DNA of 22,928 nt. Origin: Rhizopus sp. PT2906 (lineage: Eukaryota; Mucoromycota; Mucoromycetes; Mucorales; Rhizopodaceae). The DNA lies in assembly GCA_025529335.1 (NCBI GenBank), contig JAMYHX010000620.1, positions 1 to 22,928 on the forward strand, given 5' to 3'. The translations under genes were made by a program, and so were the position numbers. Under the pieces are notes generated by a model. It saw only the letters and a program-made list of their open reading frames with translations. It searched no databases and was not told the DNA's origin. Positions 9,552-18,597 of this stretch are shown one piece after another (positions within the stretch are counted from its first letter, which is position 1; every line of letters begins with the position of its first letter).

Positions 9552-10582
9552 ATGCCTGACCAAAACAAGTTTGTTGTTGTAAGTTCGCGCTTAATAATTG
9601 AATTTTTAATCAAAGAAGGCCTCAATTAACTCTATCGTAGGACTTTCTTATGGGTGGTGTTTCCGCCGCCGTATCAAAGACCGCTGCTGCTCCTATTGAA
9701 CGTATCAAGCTTTTGATTCAAAATCAAGATGAAATGATTAAACAAGGCCGTCTTTCTTCACCTTATAAGGGTATTGCTGATTGTTTTGCTCGTACTGTTA
9801 AGGATGAAGGTGTCATATCTTTATGGAGAGGAAATACAGCCAATGTCATCCGTTATTTTCCTACTCAAGCTTTGAATTTCGCTTTCAGAGATGAATTCAA
9901 GCGCATGTTTAACCGCAACAAGAAAGATGGGTATTGGCAATGGTTTGCTGGTAATTTGGCTTCAGGTGGTCTTGCTGGCGCATCTTCCCTTCTTTTTGTC
10001 TATTCATTAGACTATGCACGAACACGTCTTGCTAATGATGCCAAGTCTGCAAAGAAGGGTGGTGAACGTCAATTCAACGGTCTGATTGATGTTTATAAAA
10101 AGACTCTCAAATCAGATGGTATTGTTGGTCTTTATCGTGGCTTCAACATTTCCTGTGTTGGTATCATCGTTTATCGTGGTCTTTATTTTGGTATGTATGA
10201 TTCTATTAAGCCTATTATGCCTGTAAACCTCCAATCATCTTTCATCGCTACCTTCTTACTTGGTTGGGCTGTAACTACTGGTGCTGGTCTTGGTAAGTGC
10301 ATAAAATATACAAGTTACACAATATCTAACGCTCCCCTTTTAGCTTCTTACCCTATTGATACTGTTCGTCGTCGTATGATGATGACCTCTGGTGCTGCTA
10401 TCAAATATGATTCTTCTCTTCATGCTTTCCGTGAGATTGTAGCCAAGGAAGGAGTTAGTTCTCTCTTCAAGGGCGCAGGTGCTAATATTCTTCGTGCTAT
10501 TGCTGGCGCAGGTGTATTATCTGGTTATGATCAACTTCAATTGATCCTGTTTGGTAAGAAGTTCTCTGGTGGTTCTGGTTAA
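9552..10582 (+). CDS. Mitochondrial ADP/ATP carrier (adenine nucleotide translocase)
   Basis: Three exons: 9552-9578, 9641-10292, 10344-10582 (introns 62 and 51 nt), 305 residues. The first exon codes only nine residues (MPDQNKFVV) and joins to DFLMGGVSAAVSKTAAAPIE. It has three mitochondrial-carrier repeats with signatures PIERIK (27-32), SLDYARTR, and YPIDTVRRR. The nucleotide-translocase hallmark RRRMMM is at 229-234. It exchanges matrix ATP for cytosolic ADP across the inner membrane. No targeting presequence, as is usual for carriers. The second intron (10293-10343) is 51 nt with no in-frame stop, so an unspliced reading stays open (GLGKCIKYTSYT...); splicing restores the conserved GAGLASYPIDTV, so the intron is real. 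A 121-bp gap separates it from the GATA gene. Confidence 0.97.
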
Positions 10583-10586
10583 GAAA

Positions 10587-10596
10587 AATAAATAAA
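10587..10596 (+). promoter_or_regulatory. Overlapping AATAAA signals of the ADP/ATP carrier
   Basis: AATAAATAAA beginning 5 nt after the stop; two overlapping hexamers. Confidence 0.6.
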
Positions 10597-10703
10597 ATAC
10601 ATATAATTTCTCTTTCAATAAAATTATAAATTTCTAAAAATATATATTGGAACTTTTTCCATATATAATTATCCTTTTCGGTCTTATTCATCTCAAAGGT
10701 ACC

Positions 10704-12446
10704 ATGTCTTCAAGATCAAGAGCCAATAGTCAAACAGATGGAAGACAATATGGGTAAATAGAATAACGACTTGATATTCTATTTATATAAACTATTTACT
10801 TTAGACTATGGATTGAACAAGTGTTCTCTTGTTATCCAATTCCAACTGATTTAGACAAACATGTTGTAGATCCTACTAATCAAAGACAATTACAATCTCG
10901 ACGTTTGGGTTTTGCTTCTGTAAAGTTTGGATCTTACTTTTATCCCAACATCACATTTTATGAAATCATTGAACAATACAAGATGGAAGAAGAAGATGAC
11001 CTGACTGAAAAGGCAGCATTACCCATCAAGAAGAGAAGATATGAACAAAGGAGAAGACAAGATATCGTATTTTGTATGGATCGAACAATAGAAGAGCATA
11101 TATCTGATCAACTACGATACTATCTATTTCCACATGAAGCAATAGTAGAAGCCTTGAATGGTACTCATATGTCTACCTTTGATGTAAGCTATATGTTACT
11201 CTTTAGTTGGCTATTATATCTAAAAGTTATATTAGGTACTAGTATCATTTCATTTACCCAAAGATTCAAATCTATCCGTCCTTCATTCTGCCTGTTCATG
11301 TACATCTACTGAAAAACAAAAGAATATAGTCTCCTTTACTTCAAAACTAGAAGAGTTTGCTAATGTCTGTACAAGGCCTAAGCGAAGGCTAACAGATCCC
11401 GGATTACAGATATCATCTTTTATTAATCCAAAGTCAGACTGTTATGCTATCAACATTGGTCTATCAGGTGTCAATGAAGTCTTATTTACCGCACTAAAGC
11501 AGACTGTACTGGATTTTGAAGTGAGATATGAAAAGATGATGGAACTGGTAATGATAATAATAATAATAAAAAAGAAGGATACATTATAGACTTGAGCTAA
11601 ATCATATTTGTAGATGAAGATGCATTATCAACAAGTCAATGCACAGAAATCTGTTACTGTTTCAAATGAAGAAACACAGCCATCTACTTCAATAGAAAAA
11701 AATTATTGGGCAAGCGATGATGGTGAAGAAGAAGGTGAGGAGGAAGAGGAAGAAGAAGAAGAAGGGGAAGAAGTAGAAGAAGAAGAAGAAGAAGAAGAAA
11801 GTAAATAATTACAGAATCTAATAGGACAACATATTGATATTATCTACTAGAATCGCATACGGATGAAACCTCTTTTACATCCACAATGGACATAGATCCA
11901 CCACCGATAGCAAGTAGCAATAATAGCAAGCTAAATAAGCAATGTTCATACTGTGGCTCAAAGAGTACACCCATGTGGCGACGTGGTCCAGAGGGTGCGG
12001 GTACACTCTGTAATGCCTGTGGTGTAAAATGGAAACATGGCAAAATACTTTGTGGGACAGAGTATTTCCCACCACCTTCGAGCAGTAATAGCTATAAAAA
12101 GAGAACAAGCACAGAAAAAAAGAAGAGAAAGTATAAAAAGAGAGTAAAAAAGGAAGAACCTAAACATGAAGAGACAATGAAATCGAATCATAAAAGGGCA
12201 GCAGCCACAGCAGCCACAGCAGCTATTGCAGCAGGAAATAGATATTGTTATGATCTTGATGTATTATTGGATGGTGAAGAGCAACAACAAGAAAAGGATT
12301 TACCCATGACTGAGTCTGTAAAGAATCATCGACGTAGACATACAACTGATATTTCAATGATTCAAAAGTTTGGATTAAATTCTTTTGATACAGGTGTAGA
12401 CGTAGTTGAAGCAGCAGCAGTTTTAACCTTATTAAAAAGAAGTTAG
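10704..12446 (+). CDS. GATA-type zinc finger protein with long unrecognised N-terminal region
   Basis: Five exons: 10704-10753, 10805-11183, 11236-11547, 11614-11800, 11851-12446 (introns 51, 52, 66 and 50 nt), 507 residues. One GATA finger lies at 341-366: CSYCGSKSTPMWRRGPEGAG then TLCNAC, that is C-X2-C-X18-C-X2-C followed by GVKWKHGK. The 18-residue loop is the class found in white-collar-type fungal and in plant GATA factors. Behind it is a Lys-rich basic tail (nuclear-localisation-like), an Ala-rich run (about 395-410) and a conserved-looking C-terminus ending TLLKRS. Residues 1-247 (LWIEQVFSCYPIPTDLDKHV, HMSTFDVLVSFHLPKDSNLS, NPKSDCYAINIGLSGVNEVL) look like a folded domain I cannot name. 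Residues about 281-309 are almost pure Glu. Exon 3 and the intron at 11801-11850 join the two halves in one frame; the acceptor at 11235 is chosen because it alone keeps the frame open. Role: sequence-specific transcription regulator; target unknown. Confidence 0.8.
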
Positions 12447-12471
12447 ATTCCCTTCTTCTTTTTTCCTTGTA

Positions 12472-12477
12472 AATAAA
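12472..12477 (+). promoter_or_regulatory. AATAAA signal of the GATA-type gene
   Basis: AATAAA 25 nt after the stop codon, preceded by a CT-rich stretch. Confidence 0.6.
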
Positions 12478-12665
12478 GGCATTTAATGGATATTATTTTT
12501 TATTGTCATGATTATTTCATTCTTTTCACTTTATGCTCTTAAAGACAAGTGAAATATTCATGCAACATGGCACCAATAGTAAAAGGACACCTCATGCTAT
12601 CGTCATCTTACCAGAGAAATATATAAAGGAATGCCCAAAAAATAAAATAAAATTATCAATTCATT

Positions 12666-12884
12666 ATGCATCCAGCTATTCGACATTTCTTCAAGCGTTC
12701 TTTCAGTCATCCAGAAGTTGTACCTTTAATGATCATTGTAGGCTCAGCATTAACAGCAGCTACATATTCTGGTTATCGACAACTTCATTCACCTGGTCTT
12801 CGTACTAATTTCCATCAGACATCGCTTCCTAATTGGAATCCTGTGAATGATCGTGATCGTGTCAGATTCCATCATATTCATTAA
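12666..12884 (+). CDS. B12D / MLRQ-family small mitochondrial protein (NDUFA4-like)
   Basis: A single-exon 72-residue protein. The segment HPEVVPLMIIVGSALTAATY (about 15-34) is the single membrane span typical of the NADH-ubiquinone reductase MLRQ/B12D family, where a (K)PE(V)(V)P motif precedes the span; the C-terminal part contains LPNWNPVNDRDR. The N-terminus (MHPAIRHFFKRSFS) is basic and amphipathic. Members sit in the inner mitochondrial membrane; animal NDUFA4 is now assigned to complex IV. Length fits the family (70-90 residues). An AATAAATAAATAAATAAA run follows the stop. The call rests on the short N-terminal half, so family membership is good but exact subunit identity is open. Confidence 0.75.
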   Translation: MHPAIRHFFKRSFSHPEVVPLMIIVGSALTAATYSGYRQLHSPGLRTNFHQTSLPNWNPVNDRDRVRFHHIH

Positions 12885-12942
12885 GATTTACTTGTAAAAA
12901 TGTCATGTCTGTCAAGACCTGGGAACTGTAGTACGAAACTGT

Positions 12943-12960
12943 AATAAATAAATAAATAAA
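12943..12960 (+). promoter_or_regulatory. AATAAA run of the B12D-type gene
   Basis: Tandem AATA units supply several overlapping AATAAA hexamers about 60 nt after the stop. Confidence 0.55.
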
Positions 12961-13097
12961 AAAATGATATCCATTTATATTCTCTAATTGCCTTAAATTG
13001 TACAAAAAAAAAGGATCTACGCCTTCTGAATTTTAAAAATAAGGAGTAAAAATAGCAAAGTTACTTTTCCTTTTTTCTTCTTCTTCACGTTTTATTC

Positions 13098-16000
13098 ATG
13101 AGTTCAAACATCACATCACAGAGTTCGATAAGAAGAGGACCAACCCTTCGTGGAGGAAGATTTAGACCTCCTATAGGAAGAAATTCTTTGTATAAAAGAA
13201 ACAGTGATGATGAAGAAGAAACGATAGGATTGACAGAGATGATGGTACTTTAATTTTCATTATTCTAGAACAGTAATAATGAAACACGTCTTTAGGATAA
13301 TAATGAAAAAATAGAAACGGATCAAACAGGAAAGCCCATTTATCATCATGGAGATGAAACATTCGGAGATGTCATCACTCATCCTATCGAAGAATATAGT
13401 GCACATAAGCACCGTAAAGAGGAATACAAGCATCAAGTAGAAAGTTGGGAACATCATAGGTATTTGGTGCTATAGCTGCCATCGCACCTTAAAATAACCT
13501 GTTTCCATAGAGATGATACTAAGCAACAAGCCGATATGGACTATATCATTGTTATTCATTTTCGTCAACTAAAAGGAAATCAGCCCTTTGCTTTGGATCA
13601 TGAATCTGCCAACGATTTTTGTACTAGGGTAAAGTCATTTATTTAATTTACAAGTATTTTTAGTAACCGCATTTTGATTAGCTCAAAATGGATCAAAAAG
13701 AGAAATTACTATTCAACGGCGTGCATGATACAGACGGTTTAACTGATTTCCTATACAAAATTAAGCGAGATTTTTCGATTAAAATTCACTACAAGGCAGA
13801 TAATAGTCATGAAAATCATCATCACCATCGTCACCCTGATAGTCACACAATGGAGTTTAATGATAACTGCTATATAGAGTTTAAACCAAAACACACCCAT
13901 CAACCCACTTCTTCATCTTCTGTATCAACTCGTAGACCATTCTTTCAATATCCTGAGCCTGACCTTAGTGCTGACATTGGTGAGGAAACAGCTGCTTCTT
14001 GGTTGGAACTATTTTATGATCTATTCTATGTTGCTACTCTATCCGAGTTTACCCATAGCCATCACATAAAGGATTGGTCTTCGTTGGCTTTATATGCTCA
14101 GTGGTTCATTATTACATGGTGGGCATGGTGTGCAAGTTCATTGTAAGTGCCACTAAATACCATTACGCGTTTGCTCACTAACATCCCCTTATCAGATATA
14201 CCGCAAGATTTGATACGTAAATATAGGATATTCTGCTTAGCATGACTTACTCATTTTTCATACAATATATATAGCGATGATGTAGTTCATCACATCTATA
14301 AGTTAGTCGAAATGTGTGCAGTTGGTAAAGTAGTCAAAACAGTTATATTCAACCAACACTAATATCTTTTATCCTAGTTGGTATGGCTGGTTCATCGGAA
14401 TACTTTTTAAATTCACCAGGATATGTCTACGGTTATATCAGTAAGTCTATTTGTTGTACTATCTTTATCATATTAAGCATTATGTCATTAGCATTGAAAG
14501 CAGTACTTGTTATTGAGTACCTCATTGGTAATTATCATATTCATTGGTAAATATACACGTACTCAACCTTTTTCTTTTATTTGACTAGTGTTTATTGTTG
14601 CATTGTTGGCAAAGTCAAAGTCTAGAGTTGCCCTATCATGCTATATAGCAGCCAATCTATTATCGATTGCTCTTTGGGCAGCATCTTTAACAATGATTGA
14701 AAATGATATACATCGTGTTCTTTGGTATTTGGGTGTACTCTGTGAAGTCTTGGTTAATGTCATCTTTAGAGGTGATAAAACTCTTTCTTGGGCTGCTAGT
14801 CATTTGGCTGAAAGACTTGGCTTGCTTTCACTCATTGTATTAGGTAACTGTTCTATTATCGCATCCTATCTATCTGTATTCACATTCTCATTTTTAATTC
14901 AGGTGAAAACCTTATGGGTCTAGTCAATTTGGTCGCAACTGCAGGAACAAAGTTTATTATTGTGTATGATCACACCCACATCAATCATACAAACACTAAT
15001 GTCTTTTTGCTTATATAATAGTGGTCCCAATTTCATGGCTGTTGCTATCATCTTTGGATTCTTCTTTATGTATTTCGAAGACTTTAACAAAGAAGTAACT
15101 AGGGAATCTCTTTGTATATATTCAATTTTCTCATGGTATTCTATAGATCTTTCTTCACAACAAATACCATCAAATATGGGTATACCTTCACTTTCCTTTA
15201 CACTTGTGCCAAGTTGCCTTTGGTATTTCGCTTATCGATGTGTAAGATTCTCGTATAATCATTAACCCACAAAAACCTAATATATATACTATTGTCATAG
15301 CCTTAAAATATACAAATACCAACTTGTGAGAGATAATAAGATTGAAGAAGAGCCACAAGGCACAGGCCATGGTGAATCATCTACTTCTAATACGGGGCAT
15401 ACCACAGCAGGGTCATCATCTACTTCTAATACGGGTCACACCACAGCAGAATCACCATCTTCTCAAGAAGGCGCAGGACATGACACAGCCACATCTACTG
15501 ATACGCATACTAGCAACACCCATTCTACCGACACCCCTGCTGCAACAGAACCATCCTCCAATACATCAGCTACACATCACGCTAAGCGTGCCATTCAAAT
15601 GATTAAAGATGTTGTAAACCAGGATCAAGATGACTATAACCCAATAGAAATAACCAAGTCGATTAAATACGAAAAAGCGAATAAGAATATGTCTCGAGTT
15701 AATACCACCTGGTGTAAATACCTTTCCTCATCCATTACTTATACAGTCATGCATACCATCACTAGTTATTACTGTGATGATCACCTCGATTCAGCCAACA
15801 GCCATTTAATGCGTAGATCGGAGCCTGCAGGTGCAGAAGGTACAGGCGAAAATGCTTCATTTGCGGGTACAATTTCTAGGGATGAATTAGTATTCGTGTA
15901 CAAGACATTCCTTATTTTTGGTGGATTGATTCTTGTCATAAACTCTATTATCAAAGCTTTAAATACACGAATAGCAGACATTTATGGAAAAATCATTATT

Positions 16001-16198
16001 GGATCACGAATAATCAATGCTGTTGTGCTTTGGTCATTATGTGCACTTCCATTTGCAAGCTTAGATGCTATCGTACTTTTAAGTACCATGGTTGGCTCTC
16101 TGGTTTTTCAAGGTAGGAAAATGCAGACGAAAGCATTTTTGACTGAATTAATCATTATTACTTTCTTCAAATTAGCTTTAGTGGATCTTTTAGATTAA
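13098..16198 (+). CDS. LtrA-family multi-pass membrane protein
   Basis: Thirteen exons: 13098-13244, 13296-13459, 13511-13628, 13682-14142, 14196-14216, 14275-14324, 14378-14440, 14492-14527, 14589-14843, 14903-14963, 15022-15094, 15147-15241, 15301-16198; every junction is GT..AG and keeps frame, giving 813 residues. The 'low temperature requirement A' domain starts near residue 250 (ASWLELFYDLFYVATLSEFT, then WFIITWWAWCASS, YTARFDTDDVVHHIY) and goes on with GENLMGLVNLVATAG, GFFFMYFEDFNKE and VYLHFPLHLCQVAFG. A Ser/Thr/His-rich loop (about 530-600) with a 39-bp tandem duplication leads to further membrane spans (VYKTFLIFGGLILVINSI and others). The first 190 residues are a soluble, charged extension with a His cluster (HENHHHHRHPDSH) and no recognised domain. 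LtrA proteins were named for a Listeria gene needed for growth in the cold; biochemical function is unknown. Confidence 0.87.
15371..15448 (+). repeat. Two-copy 39-bp tandem repeat inside the LtrA gene
   Basis: Units 15371-15409 and 15410-15448 differ at few positions and encode GESSTSNTGHTTA and GSSSTSNTGHTTA. The length is a multiple of three, so the frame is kept. It lies in the Ser/Thr-rich loop between membrane parts. Confidence 0.9.
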
Positions 16199-16238
16199 TA
16201 ATGGACTAGTTCCATTGACAATAATCAAACTTGACGCA

Positions 16239-16244
16239 AATAAA
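16239..16244 (+). promoter_or_regulatory. AATAAA signal of the LtrA gene
   Basis: AATAAA 40 nt after the TAA stop. Confidence 0.6.
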
Positions 16245-16592
16245 AGACTTTTTATTAGAGACCTTCTAAGCCCTACAAGTAATAACAGTTTCTTTTATTC
16301 TCTCAATGTACCTTGGTAGGTCTGGGTATCTCATAAACCAGTACTCAATGAGTCCTTTTTTGTTTTTAAACTTTGGTCATCCTACAGAATAGTTCAATTT
16401 TGCAGGAAGGATAGAGCTTCTCTCTCTCTCTCTGTCCACACATCTACAAATGTGTGGTAAAAGAAGCTTTGTTTTATGTTGTTAAATTATACAAAAGTAT
16501 TACGGTTAATTATGAGATAATAACCCTGTTATTTCTTGCACTTGTTATCAAACAGTGATTGATTTCATTCTATTACTCATACATCCATTCAT

Positions 16593-16598
16593 TTTATT
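16593..16598 (-). promoter_or_regulatory. AATAAA signal of the PP5 gene
   Basis: AATAAA on the - strand, 42 nt after the PP5 stop codon at 16641-16643. Confidence 0.6.
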
Positions 16599-16640
16599 TA
16601 AACTAGTTAAAATCTATCACTTGAGGCATTGACTGATTAA

Positions 16641-18452
16641 TTACATGCCTAATAAACCACTGAATTGACTGGCATATTGCATTGGTTTAACTGATGGATG
16701 AGGCTATGACAGAGTTAATAAATATATATATATATATATATACATCACACAATACATACCACTGCAGAGAAAGTGACATAGTCTAATTTGAGATCAGGCG
16801 TTATATTGATAAGGGCACCCTTATTACCAACAGTATCACTATGATCATCGTTAGAAAGGATAAAGAACAATAGAGCGACTTACCAATAGTTGGGTGCAGA
16901 GAATACAGTAACACATTTACCATCATGCTCAATCACATAACCCTCTTCTTTTACTTCATGACTTCTAATAATCATACCCAAGTTGTTTGTTTCCAAAAAG
17001 TTTCTAGTCACATCAGGTCCAAATTGAATACCAACACCTCTCTTGCTCTTTCCTCGTCCCATCTCTGGTTGTGGATCAGACCAAAGCAATTCACACATCA
17101 AGCCTTCAGCTCCTGGTTGTCCTTGACCAATTCTATCAATCTTTCTGATCTCATCCAAGGTAACGTTATCTCTAGAGAATAAGCCACCATGGGTCACAAA
17201 TATCTTGTTTTCAACAACATGAGACAGTGGTAAGGCATTGAATGTTTCTGAAAATAATTTAAACATCATTTCGCTAAACTTTGCCTTTACTTCGCCTTCA
17301 AAACCATATACTTTGTTCATGTTGTCTGTTTCATGATTACCCCTTGCTAAGTATAAGTTGCTTGGATAAAGCCATTTGTATGCAAATAATGTCAAGATGA
17401 CTTCAACGGAAAATGATCCACGATCAACAAAGTCTCCATTAAATAAATAAGTGTGCTTTTCTGAAGGATAACCATTGATGTCGAATATGTTGATAAAATC
17501 ATAAAACTGTCCATGAACATCACCACATATAGTTAATTTGCCATCAGAAGGAACTTTTACATCTATTAGTGAAGGTGCTTCCAACATCATTTTGCGTACA
17601 GCCAAGATAATCTATAATAGATGTTATATATATATGTATATGTATATATGTATATATTCATCAGTTTACCATAAAGGCATATTTCTTATGAATCTTCTTT
17701 TGATCTTTAAATCGTTGAATCATTCCATTTACAAACTCTTTATCAACCATGTTCGTCTCAGAGTCAATCCTTGGTCCATCATATGAAGATTCAACAGCTA
17801 TTGATCTTTGAGGTTATTGAGCTGAATTATCATGTATATTATTTCTACCCATGGCGTCAATATCCAAAGTATCTGCTACACTACGTCTCATTTCATTATG
17901 TTCAATAGCCTTTTCAAATTCAACCCTTCGAACAATCTTGGCACATTCATCCAGTTTTAATTTGGCATCTTTATCATTGGGTGCACGCTTTGATACAATC
18001 TTCAAGTCCTTAAGAGCTTCCTTAAAGTTACCAAGTGCCATATTGGCTGATGCACGACGGTAGTTTGCCTATGACATAATTAGCATTTCCCCCCTTATTG
18101 GAACTGATTAGTTCTTGTACCTTGGTAAAGTTAGGATCAATTTCAAGTGCCTTGTCTGCATCACTATGATTTGAATAAGAGAAAAAAGGCATGTATTATA
18201 CATAATAGATCTTACGAGATTGCATAACCATAAGCTTCTAGTTTGAGATGACAAAAGGCTCTGTTGGTGTAATAAGAAGCAACTCTGTCATTAAGTTCAA
18301 TAGCTTCGGTGTATTTCTTTATAGCTTCTGAAAAATGCTTTTCTAAACAAAAGAAAAGAGTCAATCAAGGGATTAAAGAAGAAAGAGCGCTTACCTTTGA
18401 ATAAAACATTGGCTTCATTCTTGACTTCTTCAGCCTTTTGCTCTCTACTCAT
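16641..18452 (-). CDS. PPT1: Serine/threonine protein phosphatase 5 (TPR-PP5)
   Basis: Eight exons: 18452-18395, 18342-18216, 18163-18121, 18068-17849, 17797-17670, 17611-16884, 16838-16760, 16703-16641 (introns 52, 52, 52, 51, 58, 45 and 56 nt), 481 residues. The N-terminal third holds three TPR repeats (KNEANVLFKEKHFSEAIKKY, ASYYTNRAFCHLKLEAYGYA, ANYRRASANMALGNFKEALK), the Hsp90-binding and autoinhibitory part. The linker RRSVADTLDIDAM joins to the phosphatase domain with metal and catalytic motifs GDVHG (222-226), GDFVDRG (251-257), RGNHE (282-286), THGGLFS, IIRSHEV and SAPNYCDTVGN. The C-terminus PHPSVKPMQYA is the PP5 ending. An apparent in-frame TAA at 17814-17816 lies inside the 51-nt intron 17848-17798 and does not break the gene. 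Length agrees with family (about 480-515). The gene diverges from 18598 across a 145-bp gap. Confidence 0.96.
16722..16742. repeat. (AT)n microsatellite in a PP5 intron
   Basis: About ten AT units within the last intron of the PP5 gene (16759-16704). A second AT/GT-rich repeat (about 17624-17658) lies in the intron 17669-17612. Confidence 0.9.
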
Positions 18453-18533
18453 TTTATATTAAAAAGAAAAGAAAAGAAAAGAGAGGCTGAGATTAAAATA
18501 AAAGCCTTTTTTTGGTTGTTTTTTCTTTTGCTG

Positions 18534-18592
<59 letters not shown>

Positions 18593-18597
18593 ACAGA
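18453..18597. promoter_or_regulatory. Short divergent promoter with a 56-nt T run
   Basis: Only 145 bp separate the start codons of PP5 (-) and the next gene (+). A run of 56 T (18536-18591) fills over a third of it and ends six bases before the + strand ATG. Long poly(dA:dT) tracts keep nucleosomes away from fungal promoters, which would suit a bidirectional promoter; that use here is inference. The sequence T-run then GACAG before AATG also resembles a splice acceptor, so an upstream noncoding exon of the + strand gene is possible. Confidence 0.55.
18536..18591. repeat. Poly(T) tract, 56 nt
   Basis: Uninterrupted run of T on the + strand, bounded by GTC on the left and GACAG on the right. 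Its true length could differ because long homopolymers are often mis-sized in assemblies. Confidence 0.9.

Larger units (their letters stand above)
16199..16640. other. Convergent intergenic region, LtrA and PP5 genes
   Basis: The two genes end facing each other. The only marked items are AATAAA for LtrA (16239-16244, + strand), AATAAA for PP5 (16593-16598, - strand) and a (TC)n tract at about 16418-16433. No coding frame was found. Confidence 0.6.

Noticed and set aside
11614..12446. Two separate small genes: a Glu-rich protein and a short GATA protein starting at 11886
   Set aside because: The Glu-rich frame ends at a donor (GTAAAT, 11801) and the 50-nt intron joins it in frame to the GATA exon, so one five-exon gene explains both.
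14952..15021. Other donors for the tenth LtrA intron (GTTTAT at 14952 or GTGTAT at 14962)
   Set aside because: GTGTAT at 14962 puts the next exon in a frame that stops; GTTTAT is a poor donor. GTATGA at 14964 keeps the frame and yields FIIVGPNFMAVAIIFGFF.
17814..17816. In-frame TAA in the PP5 gene, suggesting a pseudogene
   Set aside because: The triplet lies in a 51-nt GT..AG intron (17848-17798); removing it gives DTLDIDAMAVESSYDGP, the expected PP5 linker.
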